Assembly (NCBI GenBank): GCA_030141605.1
Contig: JAQGDQ010000005.1
Coordinates: forward strand, 1,242,180-1,306,179
DNA from: Tubiluchus corallicola
Lineage: Eukaryota; Priapulida; Priapulimorpha; Priapulimorphida; Tubiluchidae
Reading direction: 5' to 3'
DNA: 64,000 nucleotides
Shown: positions 21,401-28,690 of the stretch, in pieces
Numbering within the stretch: the stretch's first letter is position 1
Layout of the letters: each line of letters starts with the position of its first letter
Notes under the pieces: model-generated
What the model was told of the DNA's origin: nothing
The model's database searches: none
What the model saw: the letters and a program-made list of their open reading frames with translations, nothing else
Made by a program: the position numbers and the translations under genes

Positions 21401-24244
21401 AATGAACAGCTACAAAATATGCTAATGAAGTAGGAACATGGTTGTGCAGATAACAAAGCTAGTGAAATGAGTGTATGTGTGAAAAAGAGGAATTATAGGA
21501 CCTAAAAAATTTTCTGTTGAAAAGTTGAGGGAAAATCTAGACAAGAATAGGTGAATAGTTGAAATTGCAGAAATTTCAATGCTCCTGAAGACCCAGGACG
21601 TAAATGACATCATAAATTCAATTTCAAATTCAATTAACACAACACTAGTTGTAGATTGGTAATAGACTACACTTAATTAGTACACTATAAGTCTAACACA
21701 CAAGTACTATTATGGTTTATTATAATATTATACAAGAAAAATTCTATTTTGGAGGTATGATGGGGACTGTGGAGAAAAGGTTGACCGTTCAGGAGGGGGC
21801 ACTAAAACACTTTTGCCTATGGCGTCAAACTACCTAGAGCCGGCCCTGTTCTTTACTGGATAAAATATCTCTTTATTGCTTTTTTGAAACTATGAAAACT
21901 TTTTTATGGAATGTAATTTTTGGCTTAATGGCATAATTACAGTAGCACTGACTTACTCAAACAATGAAGTGGCTATGATAAGCATTGGCTGAATATAAAA
22001 TAGGTTAGACTACTATGTACCATGAAACGTTGCATCTGACTTACAGTAAATCTGCTTATAAAAGGTTAATTATTGTCTGTGATTTTTGTACAGTTAAGCA
22101 TAAAATAAATCAGGCAATTTTCTTAATATATTATCATTTATTGCAATTGGTAATAGTGAAATATTGCAGGTACTGGCATAAAGGGTCCTTAAAAATCACT
22201 TGTAAAAAAGCTGAATAACATCTGACTGCATGATAATAAGCTTAATACTGATCAGCGTTGATTCTTTGCTAAAGCGAATGGTATTTTAAAGTATTCATTC
22301 ACAATAAGAAAATGCAACATGAGAAACCAAATTTTTGCAGTGTTTCAAAAACTAACAAAAAATAATTCGGAGCTATTTGTCATCCGTTTTAAATCATTTA
22401 AATAAGCTAAAAATTAAACAAAATTGATTATGTTGAAATATTTTATAAGAGCTGTCAGAGACAATATATTTATTGAAGTGTTAATACATCAGCAGCCACT
22501 ATGTGGAAGATGAATGATAGTTATCAACAAAGTAAATGACAATATGGAAAATGGAAAAAGGTTTTATCAGTCACACATGATCTGCTGAAGCAAGCTCAGC
22601 ATTACGTAACACATATGTAGCCAACCATTCACTGTGATCAGACAATTGCTCTGCAGTAAGAGTTATTTTATTTTTAACCACTTAGTTCTTAGTGGTGCTA
22701 CTTATAGACTGTTGTTCCAGTACGTCCATATTGTTATAACCCAGTTTGTTATTTTTAACAGAAGAAGGAGCAATGTAATTGTTCACATAATTCTTCTACA
22801 GGTTTGTAGTCCTGCAGCAGCCTGGAATTTAGAAATTAATTCTGCTCATTTGGAAACAAGAAGCAGTTCCTGTAGTGACCGGTATTATTACGAGATTGAT
22901 TTAGTATCGGCAAATGGCTTCACTCTCATTACAATACCCCTTTGCATTGTACTAATCTTTACCTTAAAATGATAAATGAACTCTTCAGCATCTATATCAA
23001 TCCTGAATTGCCCTGTCTTAACTGAAATAACAGACAAGCCGACATCAACGGAACCGTGAAGCTTCCCTTTGTTCATCAATTCAGGAGATTTCCCATATAC
23101 TAAAAACCCATTTTCCAGTATGCAATATCTCTGCAAACAAGTAAAAATAGTATAACAACAATTATTATTAATACCAGTGTAATGGTTATTATGGTCCCTA
23201 TTATTTGACTAGGCTCAACAAAAGAACTGATATGAAACCGGGCACAGTGCCTCAATAAAGTTACTAATATTGCAAGTTTTTTAGCACTGTGCTAAAATAA
23301 AATACCCACTTTGTGCCAGCCCTTTAGCGGCCATTTGCGTCGTTTCATCATGTATCCTTCATATTTTTCAGGTTTTTCTTCACAGATTTGTCCATCTTTA
23401 AGACCAGACAGTATTATCCATTCATCTTTCACTTTTTTCTTCTGAGGTTTACGTTTCCGGGTAGATTTCTCAGATGGTCCCTCAGATGCCATATCAGCTG
23501 ACGAAGAATCGAGGGAATCGTCAGTTTCCTATAAAAGGAAAGCATCAAGATTATCATTAACTGCTTTTAGATTTACTTTGTCCATTACAAAGTCAACATG
23601 CTTACACAGCAGGTTTGCAGAAAGAAAAGAGAAAACATATAAATCATTCCCTAGTGTAGTGATTTTTATAATAATATTGCTAGTACTATTCCACTGCGTA
23701 ACTACAAATAATTTTTAAATTATGATTAGAACTAAGATTTAAAGTAAAGTAACAATTCAACAAGAGCTAGGAAATGGTGAGTTGGGGCTTCATTTAGGAT
23801 TAGTGTTCATATTATGGCTCAAGAGATACGCTATTTCAGAGTATTTCAAATCTTTTAAATGCTTCCTTTCGTCCTCCTCGAATGTTATTTCGTTCAGTCT
23901 GTCTGCACTATCTACACCAACAAATGGGAAACATCATTCGTAAATGCTATATAGCCAAAGTTTACAGAAAATTTGCTGAATTGTAAAAAAATTATGCGCA
24001 TTCATACAATGCTCAAACATCAAGTGATATTCTAACTAATAAAAATTTTTTAAGTAACGACACGTACCTTGTCACAAAAACCATCCCCATCCTCATTTTT
24101 TGCCAATCCAGTAGTTAACGACATTGTTTGTTTAGGAGACTTTGCCTCAGTTTTTGATGGTGTAAGTACTTCAGCTGAAGGACTCTTCTTAGGTGTCTGA
24201 CTCTCGGATGTCTTTAAACCTCTTTTGGTAGATTGATTAGACAT
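9336..24244 (-). CDS. OSBPL3/6/7: Oxysterol-binding protein-related protein, ORP3/6/7 subfamily (19 coding exons, 936 aa)
   Basis: ORPs of this subfamily move sterol and PI4P between membranes and sit at ER-plasma membrane contacts, bound to VAP proteins. Nineteen exons joined from the sequence give one 2,811-base frame with every splice phase matching: 24,068-24,244, 23,310-23,528, 22,963-23,130, 20,778-20,922, 20,018-20,131, 19,286-19,377, 18,350-18,475, 17,286-17,433, 15,425-15,582, 15,056-15,169, 13,914-14,027, 13,334-13,412, 12,525-12,775, 12,157-12,294, 11,352-11,494, 10,714-10,849, 10,351-10,622, 10,006-10,128 and 9,336-9,429. Domain order is PH (about 115-212), a Ser-rich linker with conserved helical blocks, an FFAT motif (507-513), then the ORD (about 575-905) with the NPLLGETYE and EQVSHHPP signatures and the final LRPDQR arginine. 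Length fits vertebrate ORP3/6/7 (about 840-935 aa). No broken exon was seen. Assignment to one of the three vertebrate paralogues is not meaningful for a probable invertebrate. Confidence 0.93.
10006..10128 (-). CDS. OSBPL3/6/7: ORP exon 18
   Basis: Encodes [20 protein letters not shown] and [10 protein letters not shown], the charged helix closing the ORD. Acceptor TTATCTAG, donor AA|GTAAGT. Confidence 0.93.
10351..10622 (-). CDS. OSBPL3/6/7: ORP exon 17: ORD with C-terminal PI4P-binding arginine
   Basis: Contains [29 protein letters not shown] and [13 protein letters not shown]. The last Arg-containing block is conserved in ORDs. Acceptor TTGTAG, donor AG|GTAAGC. Confidence 0.96.
10714..10849 (-). 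CDS. OSBPL3/6/7: ORP exon 16: ORD
   Basis: Encodes [20 protein letters not shown] and YGEMLIQ, beta strands of the ORD barrel. Acceptor TCATTAG, donor AAG|GTAAAA. Confidence 0.94.
11352..11494 (-). CDS. OSBPL3/6/7: ORP exon 15: ORP fingerprint and PI4P site
   Basis: Begins [13 protein letters not shown]. The His-His pair binds the PI4P phosphate in the family. It continues [20 protein letters not shown]. Phase 0 in, 2 out. The donor AAG|GTGCTA is weak but the joined frame across it is correct. Confidence 0.95.
12157..12294 (-). CDS. OSBPL3/6/7: ORP exon 14: ORD core
   Basis: 46 codons, phase 0. It encodes [20 protein letters not shown], the lipid-tunnel signature [10 protein letters not shown] and the EQ of the EQVSHHPP fingerprint, which is split by the next intron. 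Donor CAG|GTACGT. Confidence 0.96.
12525..12775 (-). CDS. OSBPL3/6/7: ORP exon 13: ORD start
   Basis: Contains RLPAPRPD followed by [18 protein letters not shown] and [20 protein letters not shown], the lid and first helices of the ORD of this subfamily. Residues 552-635. Acceptor TTTCTAG, donor ATG|GTATGA. Confidence 0.95.
13334..13412 (-). CDS. OSBPL3/6/7: ORP exon 12 (acidic)
   Basis: Phase 0 in, 1 out. Very acidic: [20 protein letters not shown], equivalent to the E-x-S-D-D-x-S-Y-x-S-D-x-S-D segment after the FFAT motif in ORP3/6. Donor A|GTAAGA. Confidence 0.88.
13914..14027 (-). CDS. OSBPL3/6/7: ORP exon 11: FFAT motif
   Basis: 38 codons (residues 488-525), acceptor TTTTATAG, donor GAG|GTTTGT. 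It contains [23 protein letters not shown] is a canonical FFAT core (E-F/Y-F-D-A-x-E) in an acidic setting, the VAP-binding site that tethers these ORPs to the ER. Surrounding Ser/Thr residues offer phospho-regulation. Confidence 0.9.
15056..15169 (-). CDS. OSBPL3/6/7: ORP exon 10
   Basis: 38 codons, phase 0 on both sides. It begins [20 protein letters not shown], almost the same as the vertebrate ORP3 A-L-x-Q-N-x-x-L-x-x-R-L-x-R-I-H block. Donor GAG|GTAGGC. Confidence 0.92.
15425..15582 (-). CDS. OSBPL3/6/7: ORP exon 9
   Basis: Acceptor CTTCCTTAG, donor GAG|GTATTA. It encodes [20 protein letters not shown] and ends in GLKQALAE, which aligns with the pre-FFAT helical region of ORP3. Residues 397-449. 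Confidence 0.88.
15690..16565. repeat. Intronic diverged CCTAGCC / GGGTATAAA repeat locus
   Basis: Two GC-richer blocks (about 15,690-16,080 and 16,396-16,565), separated by an AT-rich spacer, repeat variants of CCCGGGTATAAA, GGCCTAGCC and GGTATATTCTGG in both orientations. CCCCGGGTATAAAACAG occurs exactly at 15,950-15,966 and 16,489-16,505. A hairpin at 15,777-15,810 pairs CTACTTTAT-x-CCC with GGG-x-ATAAAGTAG around TT. It lies in the intron between ORP exons 9 and 8. It may be the internal repeats of an old transposable element or a decaying satellite. Confidence 0.55.
16625..17175 (-). mobile_element. 3' end of an old non-LTR retrotransposon
   Basis: On the - strand a degenerate frame near 17,090-17,140 contains [11 protein letters not shown], resembling the C-x2-C-x(n)-H finger found at the end of many LINE ORF2 proteins. 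It is followed downstream by an untranslated region ending in AATAAAGAATAATAATTATT at about 16,625-16,648, a typical LINE tail. It is 5'-truncated and lies inside an ORP intron, in the same orientation as the gene. Confidence 0.35.
17286..17433 (-). CDS. OSBPL3/6/7: ORP exon 8
   Basis: Acceptor CTTTTTAG, donor G|GTGAGT, phase 0 in and 1 out. A Ser/Thr/Pro stretch leads into [12 protein letters not shown], matching the MQEDLCHIAHKV-like helix of vertebrate ORP3. Residues 348-396. Confidence 0.87.
18350..18475 (-). CDS. OSBPL3/6/7: ORP exon 7 (Ser-rich linker)
   Basis: 42 codons, phase 0 on both sides, acceptor TTATATAG, donor TCG|GTAAGT. Low-complexity, Ser/Lys-rich, no domain. It is a likely phosphorylated linker. 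Confidence 0.8.
19286..19377 (-). CDS. OSBPL3/6/7: ORP exon 6
   Basis: Acceptor TTTTGTGTAG, donor ACG|GTAAGA. It encodes [20 protein letters not shown], the continuation of the helical block. An internal AG at 19,346-19,347 is an alternative acceptor that would break the phase. Residues 275-305. The Arg-Thr-x-Ser-Ala-Pro 14-3-3-like site that follows in vertebrates is not seen here. Confidence 0.82.
20018..20131 (-). CDS. OSBPL3/6/7: ORP exon 5
   Basis: Acceptor TTATTGTAG, donor AAAG|GTCAGT, phase 1 in and 1 out. It contains [16 protein letters not shown], which aligns with the W-L-x-x-S-E/A helix (start of the AHCQ-like block) following the PH domain in vertebrate ORP3/6. Confidence 0.85.
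20778..20922 (-). CDS. OSBPL3/6/7: ORP exon 4: PH C-terminal helix
   Basis: Starts after CACTGACAG and encodes the conserved [18 protein letters not shown] helix that closes the PH fold. The donor G|GTATTA leaves phase 1. Residues 189-237. The preceding 2-kb intron holds a competing short exon candidate at 22,571-22,648 and a decayed hAT-like element. Confidence 0.92.
21151..21848. mobile_element. Degraded hAT-like DNA element
   Basis: The right end (read on the - strand from 21,848) begins CAGGGCCGGCTCTAGGTAG, a typical hAT terminus, followed by a GGCAAA block and TTTTAGTGCCCCC. The left end from about 21,151 shows a worn copy in the + direction: GGCTCTACTATTACGGCAAA and TTTTTGGGGGCACC. No clear 8-bp duplication remains. 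It lies in the ORP intron between exons 4 and 3. Confidence 0.4.
22963..23130 (-). CDS. OSBPL3/6/7: ORP exon 3: PH domain core
   Basis: 56 codons between TTTGCAG and AAG|GTAAAG. It contains [17 protein letters not shown] and the EEFIYHFK strand typical of this PH subfamily. Residues 133-188, phase 0 on both sides. Confidence 0.93.
23310..23528 (-). CDS. OSBPL3/6/7: ORP exon 2: PH domain start
   Basis: 73 codons, acceptor TTTTATAG, donor AAA|GTGGGT. It opens with an acidic/Ser stretch, then a Lys/Arg-rich patch, and ends in [17 protein letters not shown], the hallmark first strands of the ORP3/6/7 PH domain. This is residues 60-132, phase 0 on both sides. Confidence 0.93.
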
Positions 24245-24283
24245 GATAAACCAATAACAATATATGGTCAAAAATTTATAAAC
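24068..24283 (-). CDS. OSBPL3/6/7: ORP exon 1 (start codon at 24,244) with 5' UTR part
   Basis: The chosen start begins [10 protein letters not shown]. The N-terminus is Ser/Lys/Pro-rich, as in other ORPs before the PH domain, and has no signal peptide. A T-rich acceptor TTTTTTAG lies just upstream at 24,284, so the bases 24,245-24,283 are probably leader and an untranslated exon should exist further right. The frame stays open to that acceptor, so a slightly longer N-terminus is possible. The donor is AAG|GTACGT at 24,068, phase 0. Confidence 0.75.
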
Positions 24284-25480
24284 CTAAAAAAGCAATATGT
24301 TATATGCTAAATAACTGCCTTGTAATTCAAATGTAATAACACTCACTGCAAAGTGACTACTGAACAACATAGTCTGTCAAATTGGTAAAAATTAATTTAT
24401 CCTGTGCTAACAATGCCAGAACAAACTCATAAACTTTGCCTAGGTGTTTCTGGAGAGCAGTCCAAGACAAACTCAGTGTTTTAAACAATGTGGCAAAAAT
24501 GGATCATAGAATTTCGAGAAGGGTGTTGCATAAATCGAATCTGGAATTTCAAGAAAGGCATATCACATGTTCTTCACTGTATTTCAGGAACAATACGATG
24601 CGAAATTACATTTTCTCAGACTACGGCCTATTATGGATTTACTGGGTATCAGTAAGGGTTCAAATGATTTTGAAGTTATAATCAAAACATCATTTTTCCT
24701 GAATTCTCTACAGCTCACGTGTCTCAATAGAGAAAACTGCTGACACCTCAGTTTGTTTAGTGCACTTGAGTGCTTGCCAGCAAACATAGTTACTTGATGT
24801 ACTAATGAGGACTCCAGCTAAGCAGGAAACGTGTAAAACGATGTCTTGGTTAAACTGAATCAGGTAGAGTTTTCTGAACTTTTTTACTTTAATATAGAAA
24901 AGAGTATGAAAAATTTTCCAGGTTCTCTTGATCATTAGGCATTGTATTTCATGTAATTGCCACTTATCACAGAGAATCAGACAGCTACAGAAGTTAAAAA
25001 GTACAGACGTTGTAAAAAAAGTATTGAACAAGCACATTTCTGAGTAGACCATGTAGAAAAACATTGAATAATTTTTCATACGTCATACTGTCACACTTTT
25101 TGAAACGTGGCAGGTAGACATAAATTTACAAAAGCCAAGCAGAATTTTTTTGCATATGGTCAGATTAAAGTGTCGGTAGGTGACATAATTATGTAACAAT
25201 GATATACATAGACTTCAAAGTGTGGTGAAATATGCTGAAATATGTATGATGAAGCACAAACAATTTGGTGAAGAGTTGAATTAAAAGAGAAGTTTTCAAT
25301 ACAGAAATAAAACATGAAAGTATAATACCAAAATAAAGTGAAATTTGACCTCGCAAAGTAAGAGTTTGCTCATCTATTGATGAAGTGAACCTAGTAAAAG
25401 CACAAGAATCATTGGCTCAAGCCTATTGTAGACAGTACCCAAACCAAGCAGAGTTCCAAAATAAAAGAAAACTGCCCTAA
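24284..25480. other. Upstream flank of ORP exon 1, no gene seen
   Basis: AT-rich sequence, presumably the first intron of the ORP gene. The 123-codon - strand frame at 24,708-25,079 is Cys/Phe/Leu-rich and domain-free, and I do not treat it as a gene. Confidence 0.3.
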
Positions 25481-25960
25481 AGACAGATAAACATAACAGT
25501 AATCCAGCCACTAATAGCACTGCCAAGTCTTACAGCATCTTCATCATCTAATGAATCATACGTCCATGGGCATGATTCTGTTCAACTTCCTGTGCCAGGA
25601 CTCCCTAATGTGACATCAACAGAGAATTATTCCTTAGATAACAAATATAAAGTATTTTTGCATGGAGAGGACACAAGCGCTTATGCTGTAGTGGGTATTG
25701 TTCATCCGGTGGATTTTAATTGCACGTATACTATTATAAATTCAAAAATTATTGCTCTCAAAACTCGCATAAAAACAAGCAATCACAATCGTAAATGGCT
25801 ATGCACCCACGCTAGTGAAAAGGATCCCAAGTTAAGAGGTGCTTTTTATGATGCTTTGGATAACTTTATAAGTACAGTACCTAAAAATCGTTTGTGGAGA
25901 TTTCAAAGCCAAGATTTGGATCACGGCATAATTCATCCAAGTCTTACAGCAGCAGGGTAA
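25481..25960 (+). CDS. Orphan open frame, 160 codons, function unknown (possibly mobile-element derived)
   Basis: The frame is open from after TAA at 25,478 to TAA at 25,958-25,960 and has no in-frame ATG near its beginning. It shows a Ser-rich start, then a non-repetitive, protein-like segment (for example HGEDTSAYAVVGIVHPVDF and FYDALDNFIS). I recognise no domain. The base composition is less AT-rich than its surroundings. It lies about 80 bases upstream of a LINE fragment and could be part of a decayed element, a retroposed gene piece, or an exon on the + strand. Confidence 0.35.
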   Translation, partial: RQINITVIQPLIALPSLTASSSSNESYVHGHDSVQLPVPGLPNVTSTENYSLDNKYKVFLHGEDTSAYAVVGIVHPVDFNCTYTIINSKIIALKTRIKTSNHNRKWLCTHASEKDPKLRGAFYDALDNFISTVPKNRLWRFQSQDLDHGIIHPSLTAAG

Positions 25961-26039
25961 CATTGAAAAACCAATATGACATATCTTTGAAGAGTTTTTG
26001 GCAACGCGGACGAGTCATGGAAAACTTCGGCACTAGGAT

Positions 26040-26205
26040 CATATAGTCAGGAGTTACTCGCACCTCGCAGGATTTGAAATCAGCTTTATATTCTGCTCGC
26101 TTACGATAATTATGAGGAGTATCGTATCTTACATATCGACTAAGAATGATAAATAGTTTTACCATTGTAATAAATACTTCCTTAAACTTTGTGAAAGAAC
26201 TGTAG
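26040..26205 (+). mobile_element. Fragment of the same LINE family as 28.9-31.9 kb
   Basis: The stretch containing GAAATCAGCTTTATATTCTG, then a TATGAGGAG-like block and AAGAATG, runs parallel to 29,945-30,070, where the same words occur in the same order and spacing. It corresponds to the region between the endonuclease and reverse transcriptase domains. A LINE-type tail AATAAAGTTGACTTGAATTG at about 27,489-27,508 may be the 3' end of this or a related copy. Confidence 0.5.
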
Positions 26206-26209
26206 CTAC

Positions 26210-27480
26210 ATCCAGAAAGCATACGTATCTCAGTTTCACCATTTATTGTGCAGAGGTTCTGAGATGCAAAATTCACGTGCCTATTCAGAAATCAATTAAG
26301 CCACTTAAACGGTTTCTTTGATGGCCGTATTAGAAAAGTGAAAAATTAGGCTCCAGTATGGTCTGTGTAATGATTCATAGCATCTTCATGCAAAATTTTA
26401 ATCTTGTGTAATGAAAACTGCTCCTTATATGACAACTTTCAATGATAAATGTGACAACAACACCAACAACCCATACTGTGTACCAGATCCAAAAAGCACA
26501 ACACTTTTACAACAAACAAAAACTGAATGCAACAATGACATTTCCTAAACATTTGCTTAAATGCTATTCTATTGTAACATAAAAAGTACATAAAAATAAC
26601 TAATTTCACGCATTCTCTGGAACAAAATTATTGGCATTATATGAAATACCCAAGAAAACTGGAATTTTGTCAAAACAATAATTGATTTTTTTTAACATTC
26701 ACACTACCTAAAATATTTTCTACATTCAATAAAATGCATTGGAATAGTATATTGAAAACAAAAGAATTACAAAATAAAATTAATAAAATATAAATACCTA
26801 GGAAAAGTGCAGAAGAAATTATTTTGGACTGCCCGTAATTGTCTAGGCTTCCTCCAGAATACCTAAGTTTATGCTATAGGTTCTGTATATAACAGCGTAA
26901 TTAATACTGTTGCATCATTTGTCACTATGCTCATTACTCATTAGATTGTTAATTTCGCAGATCATGCCTAAAAATTTATACCAGCATACTTAACACATTG
27001 ATACGTTTGTCATCTGGAATTTTTAAAAGTCTAACATAGTATGCCCATATACATAGTACCACTTTCTTCAGTTTCAATGCTTAGATATATATATTGATTG
27101 GTTTTTGTATTGCATCTTGACATTACTGTTTCAGTTTTATCATAAATTTATGCATATAGTATAACCATTATTACTATCAAAATGTAACCTCATATTCAAT
27201 TCTCAAGAAATTGTCACTTACTATTTTTCCACGCTTTAAAATTCGAGTAGATTAAGTGATTAGGTATACACAGTACCTTTTCTGCTACTTAGTATATAAT
27301 TTAATACCAATTTTTTTTAACACTGTAATACTTTTTGTATAATAATCACCTAAAAATGCTATGTGCCTGTAAGTAAACTTGTATTTTTAATAGGGGGCAG
27401 CTAATAAAGTGACCAACACGTCTTTCGCTGCTCCATTTTCAGTTGCCTTGAAATGTCAAAATAATCATGTCGAATTTTTA
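26210..27480. other. AT-rich stretch without a gene
   Basis: No exon or RNA gene recognised. It may include decayed LINE 3' sequence, given the tail-like words at about 27,489-27,520. Confidence 0.3.
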
Positions 27481-27568
27481 CTGTTATTGAGCAAATAAAG
27501 TTGACTTGAATTGAAAATTGAATACTTGTTTGATTGCAAATTTAATTGCGAATTCGGCGCTGTCATCA

Positions 27569-27682
27569 TTAGTCATCATAATCTTCGTTCTCTAATGTTT
27601 GGTTCTGCGGTAGATCTGCTTTCAGTGCTTGCCTTGAAGGTCGAAGCTGTCTTGCCCTAGACCTGAAATGAATAATTGACAT
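27569..27682 (-). CDS. 37-codon ORF in a CpG-richer patch; possible uORF or first exon of the ORP gene
   Basis: Starts with ATG (MSIIHFRS) and ends ENEDYDD-stop. The middle is Arg-rich (RSRARQLRPSRQ). An overlapping frame from an upstream ATG reads MNEMSTIDTF, ending in TTTCAG then GTCTAG, so TTTCAG could be an acceptor making this the last exon of an unseen - strand gene. Neighbouring bases 27,710-27,745 hold several CpGs, rare in this window. It could equally be the 5' leader exon of the ORP gene, whose exon 1 has an upstream acceptor at 24,284. Confidence 0.3.
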   Translation of the reverse strand: MSIIHFRSRARQLRPSRQALKADLPQNQTLENEDYDD

Positions 27683-27699
27683 TGAAAGTGTCAATGGTC

Positions 27700-28690
27700 G
27701 ACATTTCGTTCATGGCTTTGGCGCATCGCCGCCGTACGAAAACTTTCAAGGATTTCCTGTATTGAATCAGGGAATCTTCACGAAATGGTTTTCAGCTATG
27801 TTGAGAAACAACTTTGTAACGAAATAAATTAACCAATGAATTTAGGGCTGCCATCGAAAGCTTTTATCGGTACTTCATTTTAGTTCTTTTGTGCGTGTTG
27901 TGTTTTTCAGCCCTTCGCAAAGTCATTAAATACGCATGTACGAAACAGTAGTCTTATGCCCCACCATGTTAGTAATACTTTCATTGTTATCATGTTATGG
28001 TACTTTTTTCCTTTTTTTCTCCTGAAGTTATTTGCGTATCTGATATGATTAACCCTTTCACTGGCTAATTATGCATTGGAAATGGGCAAGTAAAATTTTC
28101 GAGAATGTCTAATCATAATTTTACAAAATTGTCGTATGCATATTTACTGTCACCTATCTATGTTTTGAACTTATAGGTTTAGGTGCAATTATTGGTGGTA
28201 CTGACGAAAACATTCTCCTGTAAAGAGCCTAACACCACAATCCTTTCACGAAGTACTGATATGAGATCCTTTATATTCACCTTTTTTCCTGTCCTTTGAG
28301 CACGCAACACATTTTGTCTTGCTTTCAGGTATTCTCCAAAAAACGTCTGTCAATGTATCCAGCTTATGAGCACCCTAAACTGGGCCTCCCTAACTATGAT
28401 CTTGGTTCTTTGTATTTTACCTGAAACTAAAAGCCTTCGACCAAATCAATTATCAATTAAAAACATCACATGCGACCAGATCAGCTAAAACATTAGAAAA
28501 CATTGGGTGTGTTAGCAATTTCCTTCGATGATTCGGATTATTCACACACAAACTGTATAAATTTGTGATTGTGTGGGGTACAGTAAATTGAAAAACTTTC
28601 TTCCAACTCTTTACAGTTTTTTCAACACATCTTTCAACTTCTATAAACTGCAAAATTGGCTTTTCTCCCAATTGTAGCCATCCTTTGACT
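27700..28690. other. Intergenic stretch with a CpG-richer start
   Basis: The first 60 bases contain GCGCATCGCCGCCGTACG, the densest CpG group in this part of the window, a possible promoter. The remainder is AT-rich with no supported gene. The 72-codon - strand frame at 28,453-28,671 shows no domain. Confidence 0.3.

Noticed and set aside
24708-25079. 123-codon - strand frame upstream of ORP exon 1
   Set aside because: Cys/Phe/Leu-rich, no domain, no splice connection in phase with exon 1.
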